51,980 bases of DNA from HGM13233 sp964478515 (lineage in GTDB: Bacteria > Bacillota > Clostridia > Oscillospirales > Ruminococcaceae): positions 1 to 51,980 of the forward strand of contig CAYZIL010000015.1 in NCBI GenBank assembly GCA_964478515.1, written 5' to 3'. Within the stretch, counting starts at the first letter, position 1, and every line of letters starts with the position of its first letter. Made by a program: the position numbers and the translations under genes. A model generated the notes under the pieces. It worked only from the letters and a program-made list of their open reading frames with translations. It was not told the origin of the DNA and made no database searches. Shown one piece after another: positions 18,072 to 26,458 of this stretch.

Positions 18072-18840
18072 TGCCGTCTTCCTTGAGCTTTTTGTAAAAT
18101 TCGCGCATTTGCGCGGCCTTGCCGCAGCTCATTTTGCCCTCGGTACAGCTGCCGCACGCGCAGGGCGGGCCGCTGCTGACAAAGAGCGCCGGCGCCGTCT
18201 GGCAGCACAGCCACAGCATTTCGTCGGCCAGCGCCTTTATTTCCCACTGGGCGCGGTTGCAGCAGCGCAGCCGGAAAAAGTTTTGCAGCTCACGCGCGTT
18301 CATAGTCACTATCATCTTCGTCTCGCAAGCATTGGGCAGGACGAAGCGGGCGTCCTCTATGGCGCGCTTTTCCGCCTTGCGCGCGGCGGTCTTTTCGTCG
18401 TCGCCGGCGGCAAGGTTTTCGGTCCGGTACTTGTCCGCCAGCAGCGCCGACAGCTGCTCGTAATCCTCGGCGTCGCGGCGCATGGCGCGCTCGTATATTT
18501 CGGCCGCGCGGGCGTCGTTTGCTATTGCCGGCGGCGTGACATAATGAAAATCGTCCATCTTCACGTAGCGCTGGCTCTGCACGCTGAAAGAGGCGATGCG
18601 GTGCCGGGTTATTTGCGCAAGCAGCGCGCGAGACACGCCCTCAATCGCAAAGGTAAAGCTGGCGTGCTCGGTCGGGCTCTCGTGCCCCATTTGCGCGAGC
18701 ATGGCGACAAATTCGCGCGCCTTTTCGTCGCTGAGCTTGTCTTGCAGCTCCGCTACGCCGCAATTGCTGTAACACAGCTTTGCGGCGGCCGCAACGGTCT
18801 TTTCCGGGTCGGGGGTGTGCTCTATAAGATAGACTTTCAT
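18064..18840 (-). CDS. thyX: flavin-dependent thymidylate synthase ThyX
   Basis: Makes dTMP from dUMP using FAD and methylene-tetrahydrofolate. It has 258 residues. The diagnostic ThyX motif RHRIASFSVQSQRY lies at residues 79-92, with a second family motif NARELQNFFRLRCCNRAQWEI. The C-terminus carries a cysteine cluster, CACGSCTEGKMSCGK, which may bind a metal. The ATG at 18840 is preferred over an in-frame TTG 12 bases upstream, because GAGAGGG precedes it. It follows pcrA closely and overlaps tmk. Confidence 0.96.
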   Translation of the reverse strand: MKVYLIEHTPDPEKTVAAAAKLCYSNCGVAELQDKLSDEKAREFVAMLAQMGHESPTEHASFTFAIEGVSRALLAQITRHRIASFSVQSQRYVKMDDFHYVTPPAIANDARAAEIYERAMRRDAEDYEQLSALLADKYRTENLAAGDDEKTAARKAEKRAIEDARFVLPNACETKMIVTMNARELQNFFRLRCCNRAQWEIKALADEMLWLCCQTAPALFVSSGPPCACGSCTEGKMSCGKAAQMREFYKKLKEDGNE

Positions 18841-18848
18841 GTTCCCTC

Positions 18849-21245
18849 TCAAATTTTCTCTATCGGCGCATAGTTGCGCATGGTCTTCTTTATGCCTTTT
18901 TGGTCGAAATCTATTTCCAGCAGCACGTCGCCGCCCATCGGTTTGACCGACAGCACCAAACCGTCGCCGAATATCTTGTGCCGCACGCGCTCGCCGGGCG
19001 CGTAATTTTCGCCGCTCGGCTTTACCCGCGGCGCGTCGCCCGTGCTCAGGCGCGAGCTCAGCGGTCCGGCTGCCGCGCGCGACGCCGGCGTCGACAGCGG
19101 CCTCGGCCCGTCGCTGCTCGGCCCGCTGCGCTCCAGCAGCCGGCCGGTGGTATAATTGCCGTTATTTTGCATTTCTGTGGCCGCGTCGCCCATCTCGTTC
19201 AAAAAGCGCGAGGGACGGTTGCGCCGCGTCTGGCCAAAGAGCATCCTGCGCGCACAGCAGCTCAAAAACAGCCGCCGCTTGGCGCGGGTGACGCCGACGT
19301 ACATCAGCCGGCGCTCCTCCTCCAGCTGCTCGTCGTCAAAGCGCGACTGCTCGCCGGGGAATATGCCCTCCTCGAGTCCCGTCAAAAACACGTCGCCGAA
19401 CTCCAGACCCTTGGCACTGTGAATGGTCATGAGCGTGACGCGCTCGGCGTCGCTGTCGTAGTCGTCAATACTGGAAATGAGAGCCACCTGCTCGAGAAAT
19501 TCGAACAGCGACGGCGCCTCGCTCTGCTCGCAGTAGCTGCGCACGCTCGACACCAGCTCGTTGACGTTTTGCAAGCGGGTCTCGCCCTCGGCGCCGGCGG
19601 CCTTGAGCATGTCCTCGTAGCCGCTTTTGATTATTACCGCGCTGACAAATTCCGGCAGCGGCAGCGACTGCTCGCACTCACACAGCTCGCGGTACAGCGC
19701 GGCAAATTCGCCCAACGGGCGTGCGGCGCGCGCCAGCTGCGGGTATTCGGCGGCATCGTTTATAACCTCTGTCATGCTCACGCCGAGACCGGCGGCTATC
19801 TGTTCTACCGTCTGCACGGTCGTGTCGCCTATTTTGCGTGCCGGCTTGTTGATAATGCGGCGCAGCCGCACCGCGTCGGCCGGGTTGCTGACCACGCACA
19901 TATAAGCGAGAATGTCCTTTATTTCGGCGCGGTCGAAAAAGCGCGTGCCGCCGACTATCTTGTAGGGTATGCCGGCACGGGCGAAATATGTCTCAATGGC
20001 GTTGGACTGGGCGTTCATTCTATACAGCACCGCCATATCCGACAGCGGCACGCCGGCGCTGAGTTCGCGACCTATTTGCAAGCCCACATACGCGGCCTCG
20101 TCCTGCTCGTCGTCCGCCACGTAGAGCTGTATCGGCGCTCCGGCGCCGTTGTCGGTCCACAGCGTTTTTCCCTTGCGGCCGGTGTTGTTACTGATTATTT
20201 CGTTGGCGGCCTCCAGAATTGTGCCGGTGGAGCGATAGTTCTGCTCGAGGCGAATCACCTTAGCGTTGGGAAAGTGATCCTCGAAATTGAGGATGTTCTC
20301 TATTGTCGCGCCGCGGAATTTGTAAATGCTCTGGTCGTCGTCGCCGACCACGCAGATGTTGTTTTCGCCCGACGCGAGCAGCTGCACCAGCTTGAACTGG
20401 GCATAGCTGGTGTCCTGGTACTCGTCGACCATTATGTAGCGAAAGCGGCGGTGGTAGTCGGCGAGCACGTCGGGAAATTCCGAAAGCAGCCGCACTGTAA
20501 AATAAATTAGGTCGTCAAAATCCAGCGCGCCGTTGCGGCGCAGCGCCGCGGCATAAGCGGGGTAGACACGCCCGACGGCCGTCTCGAAAAAGTCGCGCTT
20601 GGTGCCGGCGGCGTAATCCTCGGGTGAGACGAGCTCGTCTTTAAGTCTGCCAATGCGCGAGAGCACCATTTTCGGCGGCAGCATTTTGTCGTCAAAACCC
20701 TGCGCGCGAATAGTTTCCTTGAGCAGTCGCAGCGAGTCGTCGTTGTCGTAAATCGTAAAATTCTGCTGCAGTCCGAGATGGGTCGCGTCGCGGCGCAAAA
20801 TCCGCACGCAGGCCGAATGGAAGGTGCTGGCGTGCACCTGCTCGCCGTCGGCGCCGCAAATAGCGGCAATGCGCTCTTTTAACTCTCCCGCCGCCTTGTT
20901 GGTGAAGGTTATTGCCAACACGTTCCAGGGCATCACCCTGCCGGAGCGCAAAAGCTTTTCGTCGGCGGTATCCAGACGCCGCTTGGCGCTCACCGCCGCC
21001 GCCAGCCGTTCGCGCAGCGCAGCGTCCGCGCCGGGCTGAATGTAATCGTCCGAATAGGCGCTGCCGAAGCGCAGCAGGTTCGCTATGCGGTTGACGACCA
21101 CGGTCGTCTTGCCGCTGCCGGCGCCGGCGAGTATCAACAGCGGCCCTTCGGTCGCGAGCGCGGCCGCGCGCTGCTGCGGGTTGAGATTTTTGAAGCACTG
21201 CTCGATATATTCTCGCCGCAGCGCGATAAATTCGTTATCCTGCAT
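18849..21245 (-). CDS. pcrA: ATP-dependent DNA helicase PcrA/UvrD
   Basis: Superfamily 1A 3'-5' helicase for repair and for clearing replication-transcription conflicts. It has 798 residues. Motifs in order: LNPQQRAAA (Q motif), Walker A AGAGSGKT at 40-47, TFTNKAAGELKER (Ia), DFDDLI, MVDEYQDTSY (II), VGDDDQSIYKFRGA (III), LEQNYRST (IV), VTLMTIHSAKGLEF (V) and VGVTRAKRRLFLS (VI). The C-terminal tail (after about 690) is low-complexity and then a Tudor-like PcrA element (VRHKIFGDGLVLSV). The residues between about 65 and 95 are an insertion common in Clostridia. Confidence 0.96.
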   Translation of the reverse strand: MQDNEFIALRREYIEQCFKNLNPQQRAAALATEGPLLILAGAGSGKTTVVVNRIANLLRFGSAYSDDYIQPGADAALRERLAAAVSAKRRLDTADEKLLRSGRVMPWNVLAITFTNKAAGELKERIAAICGADGEQVHASTFHSACVRILRRDATHLGLQQNFTIYDNDDSLRLLKETIRAQGFDDKMLPPKMVLSRIGRLKDELVSPEDYAAGTKRDFFETAVGRVYPAYAAALRRNGALDFDDLIYFTVRLLSEFPDVLADYHRRFRYIMVDEYQDTSYAQFKLVQLLASGENNICVVGDDDQSIYKFRGATIENILNFEDHFPNAKVIRLEQNYRSTGTILEAANEIISNNTGRKGKTLWTDNGAGAPIQLYVADDEQDEAAYVGLQIGRELSAGVPLSDMAVLYRMNAQSNAIETYFARAGIPYKIVGGTRFFDRAEIKDILAYMCVVSNPADAVRLRRIINKPARKIGDTTVQTVEQIAAGLGVSMTEVINDAAEYPQLARAARPLGEFAALYRELCECEQSLPLPEFVSAVIIKSGYEDMLKAAGAEGETRLQNVNELVSSVRSYCEQSEAPSLFEFLEQVALISSIDDYDSDAERVTLMTIHSAKGLEFGDVFLTGLEEGIFPGEQSRFDDEQLEEERRLMYVGVTRAKRRLFLSCCARRMLFGQTRRNRPSRFLNEMGDAATEMQNNGNYTTGRLLERSGPSSDGPRPLSTPASRAAAGPLSSRLSTGDAPRVKPSGENYAPGERVRHKIFGDGLVLSVKPMGGDVLLEIDFDQKGIKKTMRNYAPIEKI

Positions 21246-21314
21246 CGTTATCCAGTTCCGGGTCTTCGCCCTATCTTGACATTTCTGTTTATTTTACCAT
21301 AAATTTGTGTACAT

Positions 21315-22010
21315 TTAAACCTCGCGCTCCCGGCGGCAATCCCTGACTTTTGCCGCGCACAGCACCGCACCGGCAACGTTCACCGCGCCGGCGGCGCGCA
21401 GTGCGAGCGCGCACTCGTTGAGCGTGTGGCCGCTGGTGACTATATCGTCGCACAGCAGCACCCGTCTGCCGGCGACATTTCTTGCCGCAAAGGCGCCGCT
21501 GAGATTGTCGGCGCGCTCGGCCGGGTCGAGAAAATGCTGAATCTCGCTGCGGCGCCGTTTTACTATCACCTTGGCGTCGAACGGCAGTCCCAGCCGCCGC
21601 GCCAGCTTTTTTGCGAGCAGCGCCGCGTGGCGGCGGCCGCGCTGAGCGCGGTACTCTGGCACGGCGGTGACGACGTCAAAAGCGGTTCCAAGTCCGCTTT
21701 CGCACAGCGCGCGCTGTGTTTCGGCCGCAAACGCGTCGGCGGCGCAGTAGCCGCGGTGAAATTTGTAGCGCTTGACTGCCTCGGCGGCAATACCGGTGTA
21801 GCGCAGTGCGGCTGACACGCCCGCCAGCGCCCCGCAGCAGCGACCGCTCTCGCGGCTGACAAGACACGCGCTGCCGCTCAGCCGCAGCGCCGCCAATTTC
21901 GGCGCGCACTCGCCGCAGCGTTGCGCCGGCGGGACTATTTCGCCGCACCAGGCACAGCGCGGCGGCAGCAGCAAATCGAGCGCCAGCGGCAAAACATCAC
22001 AAAGTTTCAT
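21315..22010 (-). CDS. comF: ComF family protein / phosphoribosyltransferase-like
   Basis: Protein of 231 residues with an N-terminal zinc-ribbon-like cysteine set (CAWC and CGEC at about 18-37) and a C-terminal phosphoribosyltransferase fold. The PRPP loop is VLLCDDIVTSGHTLNE, preceded by the family motif RRRSEIQHFLDPAERADNLSGAF. ComF proteins work with ComFA in DNA uptake in naturally competent Firmicutes and may have a repair role elsewhere. The ATG at 22010 is chosen because upstream codons lie inside recD2. The overlap is 14 bases. Confidence 0.88.
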   Translation of the reverse strand: MKLCDVLPLALDLLLPPRCAWCGEIVPPAQRCGECAPKLAALRLSGSACLVSRESGRCCGALAGVSAALRYTGIAAEAVKRYKFHRGYCAADAFAAETQRALCESGLGTAFDVVTAVPEYRAQRGRRHAALLAKKLARRLGLPFDAKVIVKRRRSEIQHFLDPAERADNLSGAFAARNVAGRRVLLCDDIVTSGHTLNECALALRAAGAVNVAGAVLCAAKVRDCRREREV

Positions 22011-24204
22011 ACTTGTCACTCTGCTGAAGAAATTTTGCAAGCCCCGTACAGCGGTTTTGCTTGCGCGTGTTTTCCACCATCTGTTCGAGCGCGGCGCGCT
22101 CGCCGACAATCACCAGCAGCTTTTTGGCGCGGGTGACGGCGGTATACAGTAAATTGCGGTAGCAGAGCTTTTGCGGCACCGCGCCCAGCGCCAGCACCAC
22201 AGCTTCAAACTCGCTGCCCTGACTCTTGTGCACGGTTACGGCGTAGGCCGACTCCAGCTGCTTCGCTTGTTCAAACGTGTAGGTGGCCAGCCTGTCCTCA
22301 AAGCGGACGTTGAGCGTCTGTGCCGCGTAATCAATCTTTTCTATGCAGCCAATGTCGCCGTTAAATACGCCCGCGCCGCTCTCGCCGCCGGCGCGCTCGT
22401 ATTTCAAGTCGTAGTTGTTCTTTACCTGCATGACCTTGTCGCCCTCGCGCAGCGTCGAGCCGAAGACGGAGATTTCCGCCTTTGTTCTGGCACGCGGATT
22501 CAGCAGTTCGCGCAGCCGGTCGTTGAGCATTGTCGTGCCCATCTCGCCGCGGCGGGTCGGCGTCAGCACCTGAATGTCGTTCATCGGGTCGAAATTGTAG
22601 CTTTTCGGCAGCCGGCGCGCGACCAACTGCCCTATTAATTCCGGCGCCGCGTTGCGCTCGCGCTCTAAGAAGAAGAAGTCGTCCTCGCGCGCGCCGGGCT
22701 CGGGCATGTAGCCCTCGACTATGCGGTGGGCGTTGGTCACAATAAGGCTTTTCGCCGCCTGGCGAAATATCTTTTCCAGCTCTACAGTGCGGCAGACTTC
22801 GCTTTTAATTAAGTCGCGCAGAATGCTGCCGGCGCCGACCGCCGGCAGCTGGTCGCAGTCGCCGACGAGCACCAGCCGGCACTGGTGGTGCAGCCCGGCA
22901 AGCAGCGAGCGAAAGAGTTCCACGTCGACCATGGACATCTCGTCAACCACGCAGACGTCGCAGTCTATCGGGTCGTTCTCGTCGTGAACGAATTTAATGC
23001 GGTCGCTCTCGGTATAGTCGACTTCCAGCAGGCGGTGAATCGTCTTGGCCTCGCGCCCGCACAGCTCGCTCATGCGCTTGGCGGCGCGGCCGGTGGGCGC
23101 GGCCAGCACGACCTTGTCGTCCTGCTGCTCACACAGCGCTATAATGGCGTTGACGGCGGTCGTCTTGCCGGTACCGGGGCCGCCGGTTATTACGGTAACT
23201 CCCTGCGACAGCGCCGCAGATATTGCCTCGCGCTGGGCGGCGGCGTAGGTAATGCCACTGCTCTTTTCAAACTCCGCTATGCGCCCGGCTGCGTCGTCGG
23301 CGTCGCGAAAGGAAAGCTCGCCCAGCAGCCGAATGCGCTCGCTGATATATTTTTCGCACTTGTAAAGGTCGTTGAGAAATACATAGTAGCCGCGGCCGAT
23401 GTGAGCGCCGCTCAAATCGCCGGCGTCGATGTACTCATAAAGCTTAATTTCGGCAAGGTCGCGGTCAATGTCCAAAAAGCGGTAGACGGCGTCGACAAGC
23501 TTTTCGTCGGGCAAGCAGGTGTGACCGTTTGCAAAAGCGTTGTGGCGCAAGACATAGACGAATCCGGCGCGCAGCCGGTTGTCGGCCTCGGGCTCAACAC
23601 CGCGCGCCCGGGCGTAGGCGTCGGTCTGCTCAAAGGGCTTGTACAGCGGAAAGCCGCACAGCAAATAGGGATTGTCGGCGATTATTTCCGCCGAGGCGTT
23701 GCCGTAGCAGCGGTAGAGCTGCAGCGAGTCCGACAAGTCTATTTCCATTGCCGCAAGGTCGTCCAGAGTCTCGCGCATGCCCATTATGCCGGACAACTTT
23801 TCCGACAACAGCTGCGCCTTTTTGGCCGATATTCCTTTTATCTGCGCAAGCTGTTCGGGCTGCTTTGCAATTACGCGCAGCGTGTCGTTGCCGAAAGCCT
23901 GTACCAGACGTTCGGCAATGGCCGGGCCCACGCCGGGCAGCACGCCGCCGGAGAGATATTTAAGTATGGCTGCCGCGCTTTTCGGCAAAACCTGCTGGGC
24001 GAGCTGGGCGCGAAACTGCGGGCCGTAGGTACGGTGAGTTTCAAACTCGCCGTACACAGTCATCTGCACGCCCTCGCAAATGCCGGCAAGCTCGCCGACA
24101 ACGGTGACGAGCTCTTTGCCGGTATCCAGTTCAACTACGCAGTAGCCGCTTTCCTCGTTGCGGTAAACCACCTCGTCGACTATTCCCTTGAGCATCGTTG
24201 CCAT
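21997..24204 (-). CDS. recD2: SF1B DNA helicase RecD2
   Basis: 5'-3' helicase of the RecD2 type, which acts without RecBC. It has 735 residues. The N-terminal OB-like part is followed by helix-hairpin-helix repeats (LPGVGPAIAERLVQAFG, IKGISAKKAQLLSEKLSG). The motor has Walker A TGGPGTGKTTAV near residue 345, Walker B CVVDEMSMVDVELF, GDCDQLPAVGAGSIL, and the C-terminal motifs YAVTVHKSQGSEF and LLYTAVTRAKKLLVIVG. It is coupled to comF by overlap and lies downstream of a small membrane-protein gene. Confidence 0.95.
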   Translation of the reverse strand: MATMLKGIVDEVVYRNEESGYCVVELDTGKELVTVVGELAGICEGVQMTVYGEFETHRTYGPQFRAQLAQQVLPKSAAAILKYLSGGVLPGVGPAIAERLVQAFGNDTLRVIAKQPEQLAQIKGISAKKAQLLSEKLSGIMGMRETLDDLAAMEIDLSDSLQLYRCYGNASAEIIADNPYLLCGFPLYKPFEQTDAYARARGVEPEADNRLRAGFVYVLRHNAFANGHTCLPDEKLVDAVYRFLDIDRDLAEIKLYEYIDAGDLSGAHIGRGYYVFLNDLYKCEKYISERIRLLGELSFRDADDAAGRIAEFEKSSGITYAAAQREAISAALSQGVTVITGGPGTGKTTAVNAIIALCEQQDDKVVLAAPTGRAAKRMSELCGREAKTIHRLLEVDYTESDRIKFVHDENDPIDCDVCVVDEMSMVDVELFRSLLAGLHHQCRLVLVGDCDQLPAVGAGSILRDLIKSEVCRTVELEKIFRQAAKSLIVTNAHRIVEGYMPEPGAREDDFFFLERERNAAPELIGQLVARRLPKSYNFDPMNDIQVLTPTRRGEMGTTMLNDRLRELLNPRARTKAEISVFGSTLREGDKVMQVKNNYDLKYERAGGESGAGVFNGDIGCIEKIDYAAQTLNVRFEDRLATYTFEQAKQLESAYAVTVHKSQGSEFEAVVLALGAVPQKLCYRNLLYTAVTRAKKLLVIVGERAALEQMVENTRKQNRCTGLAKFLQQSDKYETL

Positions 24205-24257
24205 GTTTTGCCCCGCCGCATTTTCGCGGCACCTTTTTTGAATCTTTCTCTATTATA

Positions 24258-24599
24258 TTATACCTTTCGGCCCAATTCCACACCCTTTGCGGCAATTAAC
24301 TGCTCGAGTGCCGCCGCCGCGTCGCCGGCGTCGGTAAAGCGCTCGCACAAGCCGGCCGCGACATAGTCGCCGCGCGCCGCAATTTGGCCGCTCATATCCA
24401 CCGCCAGCACCCGACATCTGTTCCAAAACCGCACCGCGCACAAAAGCTCGCCCACCGGCGCGTCGGCGCTGTATACCGGCACCACGAGCACGGCGCGGCG
24501 CAGCTCGGCGCGAAACAGCGCGTTGAGTCCCAGCTGCAGCAACAGCATTACGCCCAGCGCCGCCAGCGCGCTGATAATTATTATGGAAATATCTTGCAT
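24258..24599 (-). CDS. small membrane-anchored hypothetical protein
   Basis: Protein of 113 residues that I do not recognise. The first 30 residues are a single strongly hydrophobic segment (ISIIIISALAALGVMLLLQLGL). The rest is a soluble alpha/beta-looking region (VLVVPVYSADAPVGELL, RVLAVDMSGQIAARGDYVAAGL) suggesting one small folded domain. A GGGAG ribosome binding site precedes the ATG. It lies 53 bases upstream of recD2 and downstream of the aconitase X operon terminator, so it may be the first gene of the recD2-comF unit. Confidence 0.7.
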   Translation of the reverse strand: MQDISIIIISALAALGVMLLLQLGLNALFRAELRRAVLVVPVYSADAPVGELLCAVRFWNRCRVLAVDMSGQIAARGDYVAAGLCERFTDAGDAAAALEQLIAAKGVELGRKV

Positions 24600-24666
24600 C
24601 TCGCTCCCGCCTTTCCCGCTATTCTATGTCGGCGCCGGTGCGGATGTGCAGCGCAAGCAAGCGAAA

Positions 24667-24694
24667 GCGCCGCCGCTGAATACAGCGGCGGCGC
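24667..24694 (-). terminator. terminator of the aconitase X operon
   Basis: A perfect 12-bp stem GCGCCGCCGCTG/CAGCGGCGGCGC with a four-base loop, 17 bases after the small-subunit stop and followed by TTTCGCTTG on the minus strand. Confidence 0.7.
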
Positions 24695-24710
24695 CAAGCA
24701 GCAAAAAAAC

Positions 24711-25160
24711 TCAGTCGCGGACAATAACCGTGCCGTCCGCCTTTATTTCGGCGCTCATGCCGGTCTTGACATAGTCGAGAAACTCCTTGCCAAGTTGGTC
24801 AACTGCGATTATGCGGTCCTTTTCCCACACCTCGGCAAGAATCACGCCGGAGGCTGCCAGCGAGTCGATGTGCTCGGAAAACAGCATCGCCGCCGGGTTA
24901 ATTCCCAGCGCGCAGACCGTCTCCAGCACCAGCCCGCCGGTGGTCGAGCCGATTGTCTGCGGCAAGCAGAGAATCTTGCCGGTAATTACTTTGCCGAAAA
25001 GGTCGGGGTTGTTCTGGTCCGAGACCACGACCTCTTTTTTGCCGGCAAGAGCGCTTTTTTGGAAGGTCGCGAGCGTGTTCACGCCCTGGCGCGAGACAAC
25101 GCATTCCCCGCTGAAACTGCCCGCGCATACCGGGCGTCCCTTAAAAATCTTCTCAGCCAT
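24711..25160 (-). CDS. aconitase X small (swivel, DUF126) subunit
   Basis: Protein of 149 residues matching the DUF126 swivelling domain of split aconitase X. The conserved parts are an early G.PVCAGSFSGE stretch, DLFGKVITGKILCLPQTIGSTTGG (substrate-loop serine and glycines), PAAMLFSEHIDSLAASGVILAE and a C-terminal ADGTVIV. Characterised aconitase X enzymes are iron-sulfur dehydratases acting on cis-3-hydroxy-L-proline in bacteria or mevalonate 5-phosphate in archaea. The substrate here is not predictable. The ATG overlaps the large-subunit stop by eight bases and has GGAGCG upstream, so the subunits are coupled. Confidence 0.9.
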   Translation of the reverse strand: MAEKIFKGRPVCAGSFSGECVVSRQGVNTLATFQKSALAGKKEVVVSDQNNPDLFGKVITGKILCLPQTIGSTTGGLVLETVCALGINPAAMLFSEHIDSLAASGVILAEVWEKDRIIAVDQLGKEFLDYVKTGMSAEIKADGTVIVRD

Positions 25161-26445
25161 TTTGCGCTCCTTTGCAGATTATTGCCAGTGCGTCCTCGTC
25201 CTTGTAGTAGCGCGCGTTCGAGTAGGTGCGCAGCTTGTTGGACGTGGTCATTACCGGCTTTTTATTGGCGACGGGATTGTTCATGTACATAAGCGGGCAG
25301 ATGCTCGACAGCGTCACACCTGTGGCGCACAGCCGCGCGTAGTCGGGCGTCGCGCGGAATTTGTCGGCGACGTCGGGCGCCGCGGTAAAGACGGTGCGCA
25401 CCGCCACTCTGTCGCGCCCGGCGCTCTTGAGCCCGGCGCACAGCTTGTCGGTCCACTCACACAGCTGCGTGTAGGTAAGGTGCGGGCAGCCGATAAAACA
25501 CAGCTTCGGCGCCGCGTTCGGGTCCTTCCACATTACCGGGTAGGATTTGTAGACGCGCTCTATTTCGGCGTCGTCTATTACATAGACCTGCGCGCCCTTT
25601 TTTATCAGCTTTTCGCCCTGCTGCTTTGCCTCGGGCGTAAGGTTTTCGACGTGGTACAGCCCGACCGCGCCGTTGCTGGCGGTGGCGGCGCCCATGTCCT
25701 TTAAGTAGCCCTTAACGTTGTCGTTAAGCTCACTGCCGAGGAACCTGTCAAGCCCTGTGATATAGGGCACGTCCTCCATCACCTTCATGCCGATGGCGCT
25801 GCCGAGCACCTGCGCCGGCGGCAGCTTTTCGGTCTTGAGCTCAATTCGCCAGTCGGCGCGGCGGCCGGCGTCGGTCAGCAGCCCGAAATAGGGCACCTTG
25901 CCGGCGATGCCGCCGAACAGCTCCAGCACGCCGCTGTTGCGGTTACAGCGCGCGCCGAGCACCGAGTTCGCGTAGACGACGGCGGAGCTTTCCGCCCAGG
26001 AGAGCACAGCGCCGAATTTCGGCGTGTTGCCGACCTCGTCAAGGTAGCAGGTGCAGGAAAAGGCGTTGTCGTCCTTGAGCCCAACTTTTTTCAGCTGCTG
26101 CTCATATTTTTCCTGCGCCGAGTACATTATTTTGCTGAACACAAGCTTTTCTACCGGGTTGCAGCGGACGTTTTTGTAGTCCAGCGGCCGCGGGTCGACG
26201 GTGAATTTGTCCGCGGTGGTCAGCCCGGCGACTATCAGCTGGTCCATAATAGAATAGATGGGTTTGAGCAGCCCGAGCCCGAAAGAGGTCACCAGATGCA
26301 CCGGCGCGTCAATCGGCACCAGCTTTTCGGCGCCGAAGGTATCGCCGAACATCACCAGGGTGCGCAGTACCTTGGCCATGGTCTCGCCCTGAGCGCCGTC
26401 AAGGATGGCGCGCTCCTCGTCAGTCAGCTTCATTTTATATTCCAT
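25153..26445 (-). CDS. aconitase X large catalytic (DUF521) subunit
   Basis: Catalytic subunit of 430 residues. It shows the family start LTDEERAILDGAQGETMAKVLRTLVMFGDTFGA split over several conserved blocks, then CNPVEK, CTCYLDEVGNTPKFG, AVVYANSVLGARCNRNSG (typical aconitase X block), the C-terminal FIGCPHLTY, and TSNKLRTYSNARYY. The cysteines in these blocks are the likely iron-sulfur ligands. The ATG at 26445 has GGGAGG upstream. It lies 13 bases after the flavoprotein gene. The flavoprotein neighbour suggests that the dehydrated product is then reduced. Confidence 0.9.
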   Translation of the reverse strand: MEYKMKLTDEERAILDGAQGETMAKVLRTLVMFGDTFGAEKLVPIDAPVHLVTSFGLGLLKPIYSIMDQLIVAGLTTADKFTVDPRPLDYKNVRCNPVEKLVFSKIMYSAQEKYEQQLKKVGLKDDNAFSCTCYLDEVGNTPKFGAVLSWAESSAVVYANSVLGARCNRNSGVLELFGGIAGKVPYFGLLTDAGRRADWRIELKTEKLPPAQVLGSAIGMKVMEDVPYITGLDRFLGSELNDNVKGYLKDMGAATASNGAVGLYHVENLTPEAKQQGEKLIKKGAQVYVIDDAEIERVYKSYPVMWKDPNAAPKLCFIGCPHLTYTQLCEWTDKLCAGLKSAGRDRVAVRTVFTAAPDVADKFRATPDYARLCATGVTLSSICPLMYMNNPVANKKPVMTTSNKLRTYSNARYYKDEDALAIICKGAQNG

Positions 26446-26458
26446 TTTTCTGCCTCCC

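Noticed and set aside
22885..24366. Long plus-strand open frame of 493 codons
   Set aside because: It is the GC-rich antisense shadow of recD2, with no ribosome binding site and no recognisable domain. The same applies to the 536-codon frame opposite pcrA (18900-20510).
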